Of a stretch of DNA of 64,000 nucleotides, positions 44,584 to 54,234 are shown piece by piece. The notes beneath the pieces were generated by a model that had not been told where the DNA came from, ran no database searches, and saw only the letters and a list, made by a program, of their open reading frames with translations. Position numbers and translations under genes: made by a program. This stretch comes from Lysinibacillus sp. FSL W8-0992. GTDB lineage: Bacteria > Bacillota > Bacilli > Bacillales_A > Planococcaceae. The stretch is from the NCBI RefSeq assembly GCF_038008685.1, contig NZ_JBBOZQ010000001.1, forward strand, positions 2,480,001 to 2,544,000, written 5' to 3'. Positions within the stretch are counted from its first letter, which is position 1; each line of letters begins with the position of its first letter.

Positions 44584-44988
44584 TTAATATTCATATTTTT
44601 TTGTGTCAGAAATAACACGGAAATGAATTCCTTTAATTTGCGCACTTACTTTATGGCGTAATGTATCAAGATCAACTAGCTCGTCTCCATCATTTACACA
44701 CTCAGCGATTTCTTGTAATAGTTTCGTAAATGCTTCTTTGAATAATGAGCGCATATTATCAAAGTCAAGACTTCTGAAGCTTCCATCAATATCAAATGCC
44801 TCAACAGAATTTAACTGCTTTGAAGCGCCAGCGAAGCGGTCATCGTATACTGTATAGTTTTCGTCAGTTACAACGATAATATATAAAATTTCTCCTGTAA
44901 TCGTTTTTAATTCGATATTTGTCTTATGTTTTTTGACATCGGTAATAATGTGGATACCGTCTGAATGATAAAGTTTAAAAAGTTTCAT
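44584..44988 (-). CDS. Small protein of unknown function
   Basis: 134-aa soluble protein starting MKLFKLYHSDGIHIITDV. The N-terminal half is predicted beta-rich (IELKTITGEILYIIVV) and the C-terminal half helical (RSLFKEAFTKLLQEIAECVN). I do not recognise a family. AGGGGG lies seven bases before ATG 44988; an in-frame ATG at 45015 precedes that site. It has its own terminator and lies apart from neighbours. Confidence 0.75.
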   Translation of the reverse strand: MKLFKLYHSDGIHIITDVKKHKTNIELKTITGEILYIIVVTDENYTVYDDRFAGASKQLNSVEAFDIDGSFRSLDFDNMRSLFKEAFTKLLQEIAECVNDGDELVDLDTLRHKVSAQIKGIHFRVISDTKKYEY

Positions 44989-45147
44989 AACATTGCCCCC
45001 TGAAAATAAAATCATTTATATAAACATTATATATAAATATGGCTAATAATGGAATGAGTCAAAAAGTATATAGAAATACTAGTATAGCCTTATTTATCTT
45101 AAGTTTTGATTGCCATTTGATGCTTCTAACGAAGGAAAATTGTCCAG

Positions 45148-46491
45148 TTAACTTTCTGTTGTAACAGGGGCAGCTTTTTGGAGCGGACGTACTTCGATAT
45201 AGTGAAGCTGATGACCACGTTGTTCATAAATGCTAAATACATATTGTTCCAGCTCGATGTTTTTACTAGCTCTAATGCCATTATTCACGGTTAAGAACCA
45301 ACCACCGAGTGTTTCTACATCATCTGTATCTAGTGAAATTTGTAGTAAATTTTCTACATCTTCTACAAGCATTTTGGCATTCAAAATATAATGATTGTTA
45401 CTTATTTTTCGAATTTCAGCAATTTCATCATCGTCAAACTCATCACGAATCTCTCCAACGATTTCTTCTAAAATATCCTCAACCGTGACAAGTCCGCAAG
45501 TACCACCATATTCGTCCATTAAAATAGCCATATGAATGCGTTCCTTTTGCATGCGGCCAAGTAATTGTTGAATAGGTGTCGTTTCTATTACACGTATAAC
45601 AGGGTTAATAAAATCTTCAAGCACAAAAGAATCATCCGTTAATTGTTCAAGTAGACCATGGGTAAATAATTCTTTTGCATTGATAAACCCTAAAATATTA
45701 TCTCGGTCACCATCATAAATAGGGTAGCGAGTATATTTTTCAGCGGCGATAAAATGAATAATATTGGTGAAGGTTTCGTTTTTTTCAATGCCTGCAATTT
45801 CTGTGCGGGGAACCATAATTTCACGAGCAATTCGCTCGTCAAATTCAAAGACATTATTAACGAATTTTAACTCAGTTTTATTGATTTCACCGCTTTTAAA
45901 ACTTTCAGATAGCAATGAGCGCAATTCTTCTTCCGTATGCGATATCTCGTGCTCATTTGCTGGCTTCATGCCGAAGAAGCCTAGAAGAATACGTGCTGAT
46001 CCGTTCAAAAACCAAATGAATGGGTACATCAATTTATAGAAAGCGATAATCGGTTTAGCAAAAAGTAATGCAATCTTTTCCGTCTTTTGGATAGCTGCTG
46101 TTTTTGGCGCCAATTCACCAACGACAACATGTAAAAAAGTAGCGATAGCGAAAGCGGTACCAATTGTGAAAATCGGTATATACTTATCAGCAATTCCGAT
46201 TATTTCAAATAATGGGTGCAGCATAAATTCAAAGGTTTTTTCTCCTACCATCCCGATACCAAGTGCTGTTATCGTTATGCCAAGCTGACAGGCGGATAGG
46301 TATTCATCTAAGTGATTGACAACATGCTTCGCGGGAATGGCATTTTTATTGCCTTCTGCGATTAATTGGTCAAGCCTAGAGGAACGCATTTTAACAATTG
46401 AAAATTCCGTTGCGACGAAAAACGCGGTTAACGCTAATAAAATCGTGAAAATTGATAAATTCAGTATGGTCTCCAAATAGTCGTTCTGCAA
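45148..46491 (-). CDS. CNNM/CorC-type membrane protein (hemolysin family)
   Basis: 447-aa protein. The N-terminal DUF21 (CNNM) domain has about four membrane helices (residues 10-170). A pair of CBS domains follows (MVPRTEIAGIEKNETF, MDEYGGTCGLVTVEDILEE) and then a CorC_HlyC domain with ETLGGWFLTVNNGI. B. subtilis relatives (MpfA/YhdP, YugS) export magnesium or otherwise protect against divalent metal stress. A MerR regulator gene lies 16 bases upstream in the same operon, so metal or stress control is likely. Hemolysin in the family name is historical. Confidence 0.92.
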   Translation of the reverse strand: MQNDYLETILNLSIFTILLALTAFFVATEFSIVKMRSSRLDQLIAEGNKNAIPAKHVVNHLDEYLSACQLGITITALGIGMVGEKTFEFMLHPLFEIIGIADKYIPIFTIGTAFAIATFLHVVVGELAPKTAAIQKTEKIALLFAKPIIAFYKLMYPFIWFLNGSARILLGFFGMKPANEHEISHTEEELRSLLSESFKSGEINKTELKFVNNVFEFDERIAREIMVPRTEIAGIEKNETFTNIIHFIAAEKYTRYPIYDGDRDNILGFINAKELFTHGLLEQLTDDSFVLEDFINPVIRVIETTPIQQLLGRMQKERIHMAILMDEYGGTCGLVTVEDILEEIVGEIRDEFDDDEIAEIRKISNNHYILNAKMLVEDVENLLQISLDTDDVETLGGWFLTVNNGIRASKNIELEQYVFSIYEQRGHQLHYIEVRPLQKAAPVTTES

Positions 46492-46507
46492 AACAGAACG
46501 TCACCTC

Positions 46508-46927
46508 CTAGGTATTAATAAGTAATAATAAAGATTGCATAAGTGCAATACTTTCAGGTGAAACATTTTTTTTAATTGATTGAATATTTTTATTGTCTTG
46601 ATTGTTCATTTGTTCAAGTAAAGATGATACATCATGTTCTAAATCTTGCATTTTTAAACGTAGCATTTGAACATCGATTTCTTCATAACTAGTAATATTG
46701 AGTGCGTTTTGTATTTCTCCTAGTGAAAGCCCTTCTTGTTTACGCTGTTCAATAAAATAAAGTCGATCAATCATGGCAGGGTCGTAAAAGCGATAGTTTG
46801 ACTCGGAACGTTCTGCCTCCAATAGGCCTAAATTTGTATAATAATCAATTGTTCTTTTTGTAATGCCTGTTTTTTGAGCAAGCTCACCAATTTTTAGTTT
46901 TTCTGTCCCAATGCAATGACCTCCCAA
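46508..46927 (-). CDS. MerR-family regulator, probably autoregulated
   Basis: About 135-aa regulator with a winged helix (LKIGELAQKTGITKRTIDYY, then NLGLLEAERSESNYRFYD) and a long coiled-coil dimer helix ending near residue 115. There are no effector cysteines, so it is not a classical metal sensor. The only in-frame standard start, TTG 46927, lies before the ribosome site GGGAGGT (46919-46925). The in-frame ATT at 46912 stands six bases after it and may be the real start. A SigA promoter and a dyad operator overlap the start. It is followed by the CorC-type gene, which it probably controls. Confidence 0.85.
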   Translation of the reverse strand: MGGHCIGTEKLKIGELAQKTGITKRTIDYYTNLGLLEAERSESNYRFYDPAMIDRLYFIEQRKQEGLSLGEIQNALNITSYEEIDVQMLRLKMQDLEHDVSSLLEQMNNQDNKNIQSIKKNVSPESIALMQSLLLLINT

Positions 46928-46975
46928 CCATCACGTGATACTTTGATTATAACGTGATGGTTTACTAGCATTCAA
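46926..46975 (-). promoter_or_regulatory. Promoter and dyad operator of the MerR-CorC operon
   Basis: On the minus strand TTGAAT (46975-46970) and TATAAT (46951-46946) are 18 nt apart. An 11-bp perfect inverted repeat, AACCATCACGT (46926-46936) and ACGTGATGGTT (46952-46962), flanks the -10 box. The long spacer and flanking dyad are typical of MerR-type control. Confidence 0.75.
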
Positions 46976-47064
46976 ATAATAAGCTTTAATATTTCTAAAT
47001 TGTAAGATTAATTTGTGTCATTGGAATTTGTTTAGGTAAGGTGATGCAAATGGAGTTACTCTAC

Positions 47065-47106
47065 ATAAAAATAGCTTTTCTTAACGTTAATCGTCAGAAA
47101 AGCTAT
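47065..47106 (-). terminator. Terminator of the lipoprotein gene
   Basis: ATAGCTTTTCT and AGAAAAGCTAT are perfect arms; on the minus strand they are followed by a U-rich stretch. Confidence 0.82.
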
Positions 47107-47111
47107 AAGAA

Positions 47112-47606
47112 TTATTTTTTTAAATATGTATCATATAGATGATGAAGGGCATCATCACCACTTAATTGTAGTATCTTCTCTTGATTGAATACAAGCGTTA
47201 CTTCTGTCTGTGAGCTATCAATTTGATCGTCTTGGATTACACAAATAACGGTTACCAAACCCGTCTCAGCAAGCTGTTTTTGCATATGGTCATCCCAAGC
47301 TTGTTCAGAGAATAACGGTGCTTGCCAAGTGCCTTGGACATGAAGCTCGTTTTTTTTGCCGTCATATTCCCAGCGTATGTCACGTAAAATAGTTTTAAAT
47401 AGGTCATTAATAGTAAAGGATTCGTCATTGTAATTAATTGTAAGTGCTCTTATTGCATGCACATCTTGGCTAACTGCGCTAGCTGCTGCATCAGCCGCTG
47501 AGTTAATGCCAGAAAAGGCATCTTTAATTTCAGTTAGTCTATCACCGCAGCCAGCAAGTAAGACAGACAGGCATGTAACAATAGCAAGTTTTGTCATCCA
47601 TTTCAC
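47112..47606 (-). CDS. Lipoprotein of unknown function
   Basis: 164-aa predicted lipoprotein with signal peptide and lipobox LAGC-G (Cys20). The region after the cysteine is an Ala/Ser-rich linker (AADAAASAVSQDV). The mature domain has INDLFKTILRDIRWEYDGKK and an alternating beta pattern (VTLVFNQEKILQL). I do not recognise a domain; it loosely resembles small extracytoplasmic domains of Bacillus lipoproteins such as YjcN-type proteins, without proof. AAGGAG precedes the ATG. Confidence 0.75.
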   Translation of the reverse strand: MKWMTKLAIVTCLSVLLAGCGDRLTEIKDAFSGINSAADAAASAVSQDVHAIRALTINYNDESFTINDLFKTILRDIRWEYDGKKNELHVQGTWQAPLFSEQAWDDHMQKQLAETGLVTVICVIQDDQIDSSQTEVTLVFNQEKILQLSGDDALHHLYDTYLKK

Positions 47607-47797
47607 AAGGAGTACCCCCCAGTTCCACTAGTTGTTACTACTATCTTAACGAAAAGAAAATTATGAAGAAAGGGTATGTAAGAGGCAGATTGTGACGTTT
47701 TTTCAACGATACGGCCTTTTCCAAAGTATGCTTGATGGTAAAGAATTAATAGACTGAATTTTTAAATAATTACCACTTGAAAGGGGAGCGTTTTGGG

Positions 47798-47926
47798 ATG
47801 AAAATTAATGATGAAATACTCGACCGATTAGGAACTTATTTTGTGTATCACGCAGTATATGATAATTATGGGATAACTTTTGAAAATTTTGTGGAGCGTT
47901 GGTTACGGGGGATTCTTGAAGTTTAA
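47798..47926 (+). CDS. Small protein (42 aa) of unknown function
   Basis: Frame starting MKINDEILDRLGTYFVYH and ending VERWLRGILEV, with AAAGGGGAG eight bases before the ATG. It is acidic and aromatic and probably one or two helices. The ribosome site and the downstream terminator at 48006 support expression. I know no family for it. Confidence 0.55.
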   Translation: MKINDEILDRLGTYFVYHAVYDNYGITFENFVERWLRGILEV

Positions 47927-48005
47927 ACGTGCAATAAATTTCTTTGTCACAGCAGTTGTGTTGCCATGGGCGACTTTTAGACAAGTTTTGCATTGCAACA
48001 ATCTG

Positions 48006-48047
48006 AAAAGAGTCGTGTTCCACAAAGGAAACACGACTCTTTTGTTT
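48006..48047. terminator. Bidirectional terminator between the small gene and yqfW
   Basis: AAAAGAGTCGTGTT and AACACGACTCTTTT form a 14-bp stem between convergent genes. Confidence 0.9.
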
Positions 48048-48061
48048 AATTTTTATAAGTT

Positions 48062-48634
48062 TTACTTAAAGTATTTAGTGATAAATTGATTTGCTTCTTG
48101 CCAATTATAAACGCGCACAACATTGTCAGGTACAGCAAGTCGATTATATGGTGTGTCGAATAACACCACGGGTATTTTTAATTCTTCAGCGAGCATCACA
48201 GCATTATCATGTTTATCCTCAAAGAAAGCTGCTACACTATGCTTTTTCGCTGAAGCTAGTTTGTCATGACTCCCTATAAGTTCAATATGATCAAATGGGA
48301 TAGCCTGTGACTTAAACCAGTTCATCGTAATATCTGATACATTTTGACCGCGTGCAGAAATGTAATATAACTCATAAGTATTTTGCCAAGCACTTAAAAT
48401 TTCTTTGGCATCTTTTGCGGCCTCCGAAACTTCATACATATAAGGCTCATTTTCCTTAAACCACGCGTTGAATGCTGTACGATCTACGGGATGTGGGAAA
48501 GCTGATAAAAAATCATATTCGCATACATCATCAAGCGTAATATTTACATTATACTGCTTATTGATGTGAGGAATGAGTGTACTTGGACATGTTACTGTTC
48601 CGTCAATATCGATTCCAAAACGAGGCTTTGTCAT
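48062..48634 (-). CDS. yqfW: YqfW, HAD-family 5'(3')-nucleotidase-like protein
   Basis: 190-aa hydrolase of the HAD superfamily, NT5C branch. Motif I is GIDIDGTVT, motif II is YISARG, and motif III/IV residues lie in HDKLASAKKH and AFFEDKHDNA. It is predicted to dephosphorylate deoxynucleotides or related phosphates. It lies 12 bases after ispG in the same direction, so the two are probably cotranscribed. In B. subtilis yqfW also lies near ispG (yqfY). Confidence 0.88.
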   Translation of the reverse strand: MTKPRFGIDIDGTVTCPSTLIPHINKQYNVNITLDDVCEYDFLSAFPHPVDRTAFNAWFKENEPYMYEVSEAAKDAKEILSAWQNTYELYYISARGQNVSDITMNWFKSQAIPFDHIELIGSHDKLASAKKHSVAAFFEDKHDNAVMLAEELKIPVVLFDTPYNRLAVPDNVVRVYNWQEANQFITKYFK

Positions 48635-48646
48635 GCTAGCACCTCC

Positions 48647-49762
48647 TTAGGCGTTCGCTTTTGCTGCTTCTTCAGCCGCACGTTTTTCTACCATTTCAGC
48701 AGCAAGCTTATCGATTTCTTTTTTCAACTCTTCTACCATTGTTTCTTCTGGCACTTTACGGACAGTTTTGCCTTTCATAAATAACAGCCCCTCACCACGC
48801 GCACCAGCAATACCGATATCTGCTTCACGTGCTTCACCTGGACCATTAACCGCACAGCCTAGAACAGCAACTTTTAAAGGAACATTCAATTTTGAAATGT
48901 ATTCTTCAACTTCGTTAGCGATAGAGATAAGATCGATTTCAATACGTCCACATGTAGGGCAAGAAATCAATGTCGCCATATTAGATGCTAAACCAAATGA
49001 TTTTAATAGCTCACGTGCAACTTTCACTTCCTCTACAGGATCTGCAGAAAGAGAGATACGAAGCGTATTCCCAATGCCTTTTGACAAAATGGCGCCAAGC
49101 CCAGCTGCTGATTTTACAGTCCCTGCAAAAAGTGTACCTGATTCTGTAATCCCTAAATGTAAAGGATAATCAAATGCTTTTGCAGCTTTTTCATATGCTT
49201 CAATCGCTAAATTGACGTCTGATGCCTTCATCGACACGATAATATCGTGGAAATCTAAGTCTTCCAAAATTTTAATATGGTGTAATGCAGATTCTACCAT
49301 GCCATCTGCAGTTGGATAGCCGTATTTTTCAAGAATATGACGTTCTAGTGAACCAGCATTTACGCCGATACGAATAGGAATGCCTTTTGCTTTCGCTGCT
49401 GTAACAACCGCTTCAACTTTTTCTTTACGCCCAATATTACCTGGATTAATACGAACTTTATCGATACCATTTTCAATTGCTTTTAAAGCTAATTTATAGT
49501 CAAAGTGAATATCAGCTACTAATGGAATATGGATACGTTTCTTTATTTCTGCGATTGCATCAGCCGCACGTTCATCTGGGACTGCAACGCGAACGATTTG
49601 ACAGCCTGCTTCTTCAAGTCGAAGAATTTCTGCTACTGTTGCTTCGACATCATGTGTTTTTGTTGTACACATACTTTGAATGAATAATTCATTACTACCA
49701 CCAATTGTTAAATTACCGACACGTACTGGACGTGTTTTTGAACGGTGACATATTTCACTCAT
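48647..49762 (-). CDS. ispG: 4-hydroxy-3-methylbut-2-enyl diphosphate synthase
   Basis: Penultimate MEP-pathway enzyme, which converts MEcPP to HMBPP, the substrate of IspH. 371 aa. A TIM barrel ([32 protein letters not shown]) is followed by the iron-sulfur domain with cluster ligands Cys268, Cys271 (ISCPTCGR) and Cys303, Glu310 ([11 protein letters not shown]). A short basic and Ala-rich tail ends it. GGAGAGAAAG precedes the ATG. It needs ferredoxin or flavodoxin as electron donor, encoded elsewhere. Confidence 0.97.
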   Translation of the reverse strand: MSEICHRSKTRPVRVGNLTIGGSNELFIQSMCTTKTHDVEATVAEILRLEEAGCQIVRVAVPDERAADAIAEIKKRIHIPLVADIHFDYKLALKAIENGIDKVRINPGNIGRKEKVEAVVTAAKAKGIPIRIGVNAGSLERHILEKYGYPTADGMVESALHHIKILEDLDFHDIIVSMKASDVNLAIEAYEKAAKAFDYPLHLGITESGTLFAGTVKSAAGLGAILSKGIGNTLRISLSADPVEEVKVARELLKSFGLASNMATLISCPTCGRIEIDLISIANEVEEYISKLNVPLKVAVLGCAVNGPGEAREADIGIAGARGEGLLFMKGKTVRKVPEETMVEELKKEIDKLAAEMVEKRAAEEAAKANA

Positions 49763-49858
49763 TAACTTTCTCTCCTTTTCGGGCCACTACTTTCAGCCGT
49801 CACTGACACTTATTTTATCAGTGTAAGAAAATAAGGACAAGGAAGAAACGTTAACTTT

Positions 49859-50203
49859 TCATTTTCCGCATTTATTTTCGAATTCAAAAGAGAGAGGAAG
49901 CTTAATATTTTCGCCTGGTACAAGTGCTTGTAATTGTAAATGTGGATTTAATTGATAAAAAAGCTCTAGTCGTTCTGGAAAGGTCATCGGCACTTTTGCA
50001 GGATGTAGTGCAAATAAGCTATGTATCGTATCGCCTTGAATCGTTTGTACACTGATGTAAGTAGGTTCGCGTTGGTTTTCACAAAATGCATTTTGACTTT
50101 CTTTAGGATAGAAGGCAGCAAGAGATAATGTTCCTTCTGTTAAATCTACTTTAACGACAAAAGCGATAAGCACGATTGCAACGGTTAATAAGAATGCACG
50201 CAA
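49859..50203 (-). CDS. yqfZ: YqfZ-like LysM-domain protein
   Basis: 114-aa exported protein. It starts at TTG 50203 behind AAGGAGGGG. A hydrophobic N-terminal segment (RAFLLTVAIVLIAFVVKV) acts as signal or anchor. The C-terminal half is a LysM domain (ISVQTIQGDTIHSLFAL, LNPHLQLQALVPGENIKLPL) that should bind peptidoglycan or spore cortex. In-frame sequence upstream to 50422 overlaps the previous gene and lacks a ribosome site. Its position beside ispG and yqgB matches B. subtilis yqfZ, a sporulation gene of unknown function. Confidence 0.8.
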   Translation of the reverse strand: MRAFLLTVAIVLIAFVVKVDLTEGTLSLAAFYPKESQNAFCENQREPTYISVQTIQGDTIHSLFALHPAKVPMTFPERLELFYQLNPHLQLQALVPGENIKLPLSFEFENKCGK

Positions 50204-50256
50204 AAAATCCCCTCCTTTTTCTACACTATATTGAGAAGAGAGGGGAATCATGCCTA

Positions 50257-50766
50257 TTATTTTGAAATTGGTTGTTTTGGATATTTTGTAAAGGCTACGA
50301 TTAATAGAGTTATCGTTAGTAGTAAAGACAAGATCGAGATAATCGTAGCGGCATTTGGAATGTATTCTGCTAGCATACTTAAAATAGTGGCCCATGTAAT
50401 AGCGAATGTTGTTGTGCGCCAAATATGGCGGTATTCACCACGGCGTTTCATGATTTTTAAAATAAATAATCCTGCTAACGCATAGAGAGCAATTTGCCCA
50501 AAAATCAACATTGTTGTCATTACAAACAGCATAATGAATGTGACAGGGTATAAGAGCCACTTTATTTGTTCTATGTATTCGGTTATACCGCTAATGTCAA
50601 TCGTATTGATAGACATATCAGCAGAAAAACGTCCAAAAGAAAATACTGTAACAATCGTAATTAATAGAAAGGTATATTGAATAACTTTCCCAATAGGTAG
50701 TAAACGATAGGCTGCTAGTTTTTTAGGATGTATTAAGCTATCGATAAATAATTGTGAGTGTTTCAT
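50257..50766 (-). CDS. yqgB: YqgB-like DUF1189 membrane protein
   Basis: 169-aa protein of the DUF1189 family. It has LIHPKKLAAYRLLPIGKVIQ before the first helix, four or five membrane helices, and the conserved segment EYRHIWRTTTFAITWATIL. The function is unknown; an RND/envelope link has been suggested for some relatives. GGAGG precedes the ATG. The order yqfZ-yqgB agrees with B. subtilis apart from yqgA, which is missing here. Confidence 0.82.
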   Translation of the reverse strand: MKHSQLFIDSLIHPKKLAAYRLLPIGKVIQYTFLLITIVTVFSFGRFSADMSINTIDISGITEYIEQIKWLLYPVTFIMLFVMTTMLIFGQIALYALAGLFILKIMKRRGEYRHIWRTTTFAITWATILSMLAEYIPNAATIISILSLLLTITLLIVAFTKYPKQPISK

Positions 50767-50960
50767 TTATATCTCCTCCAAACGATATTCTAACATGTTC
50801 AGGAATGACTAGATATGGACATTAGTAACTTTATCTGTGAATACGATGCTAAAATGTTAACATTGTGTAAAGAAGTTAAAGGTATTCTTTACTTTTTGTA
50901 CAATTTCATTTAATGATTAGGAATAGAGTAGTAGAGACGTAGGAATTGGAGCGAAAACCA

Positions 50961-52592
50961 TTGACAATAGATTGGCAAAGCATATTATTTCAATTTTTAG
51001 GCGGATTAGGGGTCTTTTTATTTTCCATAAAATACATGGGCGAAGGTTTACAAAAATCGGCAGATGATAGACTTCGAGAATGGCTAAATCGATTTACGAC
51101 AAATCCGCTAATGGGTGTGTTAGTTGGGATAATCGTAACGGTTTGTATCCAGTCAAGCTCAGCGACAACCGTGATTGCTGTTGGCCTAGTAAGTGCAGGC
51201 TTCTTAACACTTCGTCAAGCTATTGGCGTTATTATGGGAGCTAATATAGGTACAACAATAACCGCATTTATTATCGGTATTAATATTGGTATTTATTTTT
51301 ATCCATTACTTGCGATTGGTGCAGCATGTTTGTTTTTCTTTAAAAAAGCAATCTATCATCATATTGGGCAAATTTTATTTGGCTTTGGTGGTTTGTTTTT
51401 AGGGCTGGAGTTAATGAGTGCAAGTATGCAGTCGCTGCATCAATTAGCGGATTTCGAATCATTAACTATTCATCTAAGTAACCAGCCGGTAATTGGAATA
51501 TTTCTAGGTACTATTTTTACGTTACTCGTACAAAGCTCGACAGCGACAGTCGGGGTACTTCAAGGCTTATATGCCGAGAATTTAATTGGCTTAGATAGTG
51601 CGCTACCGATTTTATTTGGCGAAAATATAGGGACGACGATTACAGCTGTTTTAGCTTCGTTGGGTGCTTCAATCTATGCAAAGCGTGCTGCGGCAGCACA
51701 TGTGTTGTTTAATGTTATTGGGACAGTTATTTTTATGTTGCTTTTTACCCCGTTTATAAACTATGTAAATTGGATTAGTGGTCTATTTCACTTGGAGCCG
51801 CGTATGCAAATTGCTGTAGCACATGGCTCATTTAATGTTTTTAATATGATGATTCAGCTACCATTTATTGCAGGGTTAACGTTGCTAGTAACAAAACTAT
51901 TACCTGGCAATGATGGCAATATTGATGTTACGACGAAGCATTTAGATCCAGCATTTATCGATTCTTCTCCTGCCATTGCACTAGGGCAGGCAAAAGAGGA
52001 AGTTTTACGGATGGGCGAGCATGCTCTTAGGGGATTAGAAGAAACGTTTTTATATATGAAAACTGGGGAATCCGCACATATTCCGACAGTATTACAATTG
52101 GAAGTTGGACTCAATCACTTAGATAAAGAAATAACAAATTATTTAGTTATGGTCTCAAAGCAGCCACTTTCTCATGCTGATTCGGTTCGTCACCATACTC
52201 TTTTAACAAATGTACGCGATATTGAGCGTATCGGCGACCATTTTGAAAATATATTAGAGCTTTTACAATATAAAGATCACCATGAAGTTAGTTTAAGTAA
52301 ATCAGCGCGACAAGATTTAATTGGTATGTTTAGTCTCGCGATTGAGGCAGTGCGTAAAAGCATAGAAGCGCTTGATACAGCGAGTCTTAGTTTGGCACAA
52401 GAAGTAACAGAGCTCGAGAGTTTAATTGATGATATGGAGGATAAACTAAGACAAAAGCATATCGCACGCTTAAATACTAATGAATGTAGTGGCGCTGCGG
52501 GTATCGTTTATACCGATATTGTGAGCAACTTGGAGAGAATAGGGGATCATGCTGTTAATATTGCAGATTCTATATTAGGCATTCGTCATTAG
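50961..52592 (+). CDS. Na+/phosphate cotransporter with PhoU-like domain
   Basis: 543-aa membrane transporter of the PNaS family (NptA-like). The two inverted Na_Pi_cotrans repeats have VCIQSSSATTVIAVGL and LLVQSSTATVGVLQGL, with ANIGTTITAF and ENIGTTITAV. A C-terminal PhoU-like helical domain (about residues 340-540) includes NVRDIERIGDHFENI and SNLERIGDHAVNIAD. It should move phosphate, low affinity and sodium-coupled, and complements the Pst system 6 kb downstream. TTG 50961 has GGAG nine bases upstream; TTG 50946 is an alternative. Confidence 0.9.
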   Translation: MTIDWQSILFQFLGGLGVFLFSIKYMGEGLQKSADDRLREWLNRFTTNPLMGVLVGIIVTVCIQSSSATTVIAVGLVSAGFLTLRQAIGVIMGANIGTTITAFIIGINIGIYFYPLLAIGAACLFFFKKAIYHHIGQILFGFGGLFLGLELMSASMQSLHQLADFESLTIHLSNQPVIGIFLGTIFTLLVQSSTATVGVLQGLYAENLIGLDSALPILFGENIGTTITAVLASLGASIYAKRAAAAHVLFNVIGTVIFMLLFTPFINYVNWISGLFHLEPRMQIAVAHGSFNVFNMMIQLPFIAGLTLLVTKLLPGNDGNIDVTTKHLDPAFIDSSPAIALGQAKEEVLRMGEHALRGLEETFLYMKTGESAHIPTVLQLEVGLNHLDKEITNYLVMVSKQPLSHADSVRHHTLLTNVRDIERIGDHFENILELLQYKDHHEVSLSKSARQDLIGMFSLAIEAVRKSIEALDTASLSLAQEVTELESLIDDMEDKLRQKHIARLNTNECSGAAGIVYTDIVSNLERIGDHAVNIADSILGIRH

Positions 52593-52655
52593 GTATGAAA
52601 CTTTTGGCAATATGTTTCGTATAAAAGTCAATGCACGACAAAAGGAGAGATTGTT

Positions 52656-53135
52656 ATGGAAGTCGTTGGCTGGATCGTAGTAATTGCCTGCTTTATCATT
52701 TCATTTGTAGGTTTAGTGTATCCGATAATCCCTGGCGTTTTATTTTTACTCGGTGGTTTTTTACTGTATGGATTCTTTTTCTCATTCGCCGATTTAAGCT
52801 GGTGGTTCTGGGCTATTGAAATATTATTTGTTGTCTTGCTATTTGGTGCTGACACCGTTGCAAATGCTTTTGGCATTAAAAAATTTGGCGGTTCAAATGC
52901 AGGGATGTGGGGAAGTACAATTGGCTTATTGATTGGTCCATTTGTTATTCCAGTTGCAGGAATATTAGTAGGTCCATTTTTAGGAGCGGTTATTGCGGAG
53001 CTTCTAGTGGAGCGAAGAACAGTTGGGGAAGCTGTGAAAAGTGGTGTTGGTTCCCTCATCGGCTTTTTAACATCAACTGTAGCGAAAGCAGTTATTCAAA
53101 TTGTGATGATTGTTATTTTCTTCATTGCTATATAA
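52656..53135 (+). CDS. yqgC: YqgC-like DUF456 membrane protein
   Basis: 159-aa protein of the DUF456 family with four or five membrane helices and glycine-rich repeats. Examples are GLVYPIIPGVLFLLGGFLLY and a later GPFLGAVIAELLVERRTVG, which together give the duplicated glycine-zipper pattern of this family. Function unknown. AAAGGAGAG precedes the ATG. It lies immediately before sodA, as in B. subtilis. Confidence 0.85.
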   Translation: MEVVGWIVVIACFIISFVGLVYPIIPGVLFLLGGFLLYGFFFSFADLSWWFWAIEILFVVLLFGADTVANAFGIKKFGGSNAGMWGSTIGLLIGPFVIPVAGILVGPFLGAVIAELLVERRTVGEAVKSGVGSLIGFLTSTVAKAVIQIVMIVIFFIAI

Positions 53136-53330
53136 TTTGTTCGTGCACTTTTGTGGGTGTAATTATAAAGTTTAACAAAATAAAGAAGTGGGTATGATAG
53201 AGATTGGATTGTTTTTTCGGTCAAAAGGCTGAAATCTTTGATTTGAGGTATTTTTCATTGAATGGTTTGACCAATTTTGATAATCTAAGGATGTACTAAT
53301 TATTTCTTTATTTTAGGGAGGAACTTAAAA

Positions 53331-53936
53331 ATGGCTTACGAATTACCACAATTAACTTATGCTTATGACGCATTAGAACCAAATATTGATGCAAAAACAA
53401 TGGAGATTCACCATTCTAAACATCACAATACTTATGTAACAAATTTAAACGCAGCAGTAGAAGGTACTGAATTTGCTGAAAAAGACATTAATGACTTAAT
53501 CGCAAACATCGACACACTTCCAGCTGACAAACAAACTGCAGTTCGTAACAACGGTGGCGGACATGCTAACCACACACTATTCTGGGAATTAATCACTCCA
53601 GGCGGTTCAAAAACTCCAGTTGGTGAAGTAGCAAAAGCAATCGATGCTAAATTTGGTTCTTTCGATGCTTTCAAAGAAGAGTTTGCTAAAGCTGCAACAA
53701 CTCGATTCGGTTCAGGTTGGGCTTGGTTAATCGTTGATGGTGATTCAGTAGCAGTTACTTCTACACCAAACCAAGACTCTCCAATCATGGAAGGTAAAAC
53801 ACCAATCTTAGGATTAGATGTTTGGGAGCACGCTTACTACTTAAACTACCAAAACCGTCGTCCAGATTATATCGGTGCTTTCTGGAACGTAGTAAACTGG
53901 GATGTAGTAGAAGCTAAATTCCAAGCTGCAAAATAA
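53331..53936 (+). CDS. sodA: Superoxide dismutase (Mn)
   Basis: 201-aa cytoplasmic superoxide dismutase. The metal ligands are His27, His82, Asp164 and His168, in [21 protein letters not shown] and [19 protein letters not shown]. The Gly77 and Gly78 region (NNGGGHAN) fits a manganese enzyme. GGGAGG precedes the ATG. It is probably monocistronic with its own terminator; the 195-bp leader contains AT-rich sequence but no promoter I would defend. Confidence 0.97.
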   Translation: MAYELPQLTYAYDALEPNIDAKTMEIHHSKHHNTYVTNLNAAVEGTEFAEKDINDLIANIDTLPADKQTAVRNNGGGHANHTLFWELITPGGSKTPVGEVAKAIDAKFGSFDAFKEEFAKAATTRFGSGWAWLIVDGDSVAVTSTPNQDSPIMEGKTPILGLDVWEHAYYLNYQNRRPDYIGAFWNVVNWDVVEAKFQAAK

Positions 53937-54015
53937 TCATTTGCGAGAAAACAATTATATTTCTGCGAAGCTGACGTCAGTAAAGTGGAACTATAAAAAT
54001 TAATTTTCGAGTAGA

Positions 54016-54057
54016 GGGCTATGCAATGGGTGAAAATCACCTTGCATAGCCCTTTTT
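54016..54057 (+). terminator. Terminator of sodA
   Basis: GGGCTATGCAA with GGTGA pairs with TCACC and TTGCATAGCCC, followed by TTTTT. Confidence 0.9.
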
Positions 54058-54234
54058 AAATGAATTTATCGCATCAAGTGATAACTTTCCAATGTAGTTT
54101 ACTAATTTAAAGAAATCGATATGTTTTGAAGGAAACTTTTCTTGCAAAGTACCGTCAAATAAATGAAGCTATTAGTAAGGAATTATAAAGTGAGTTCATT
54201 TCATAAGTAGTTTTTCTTGGGGAAATAACGAATT

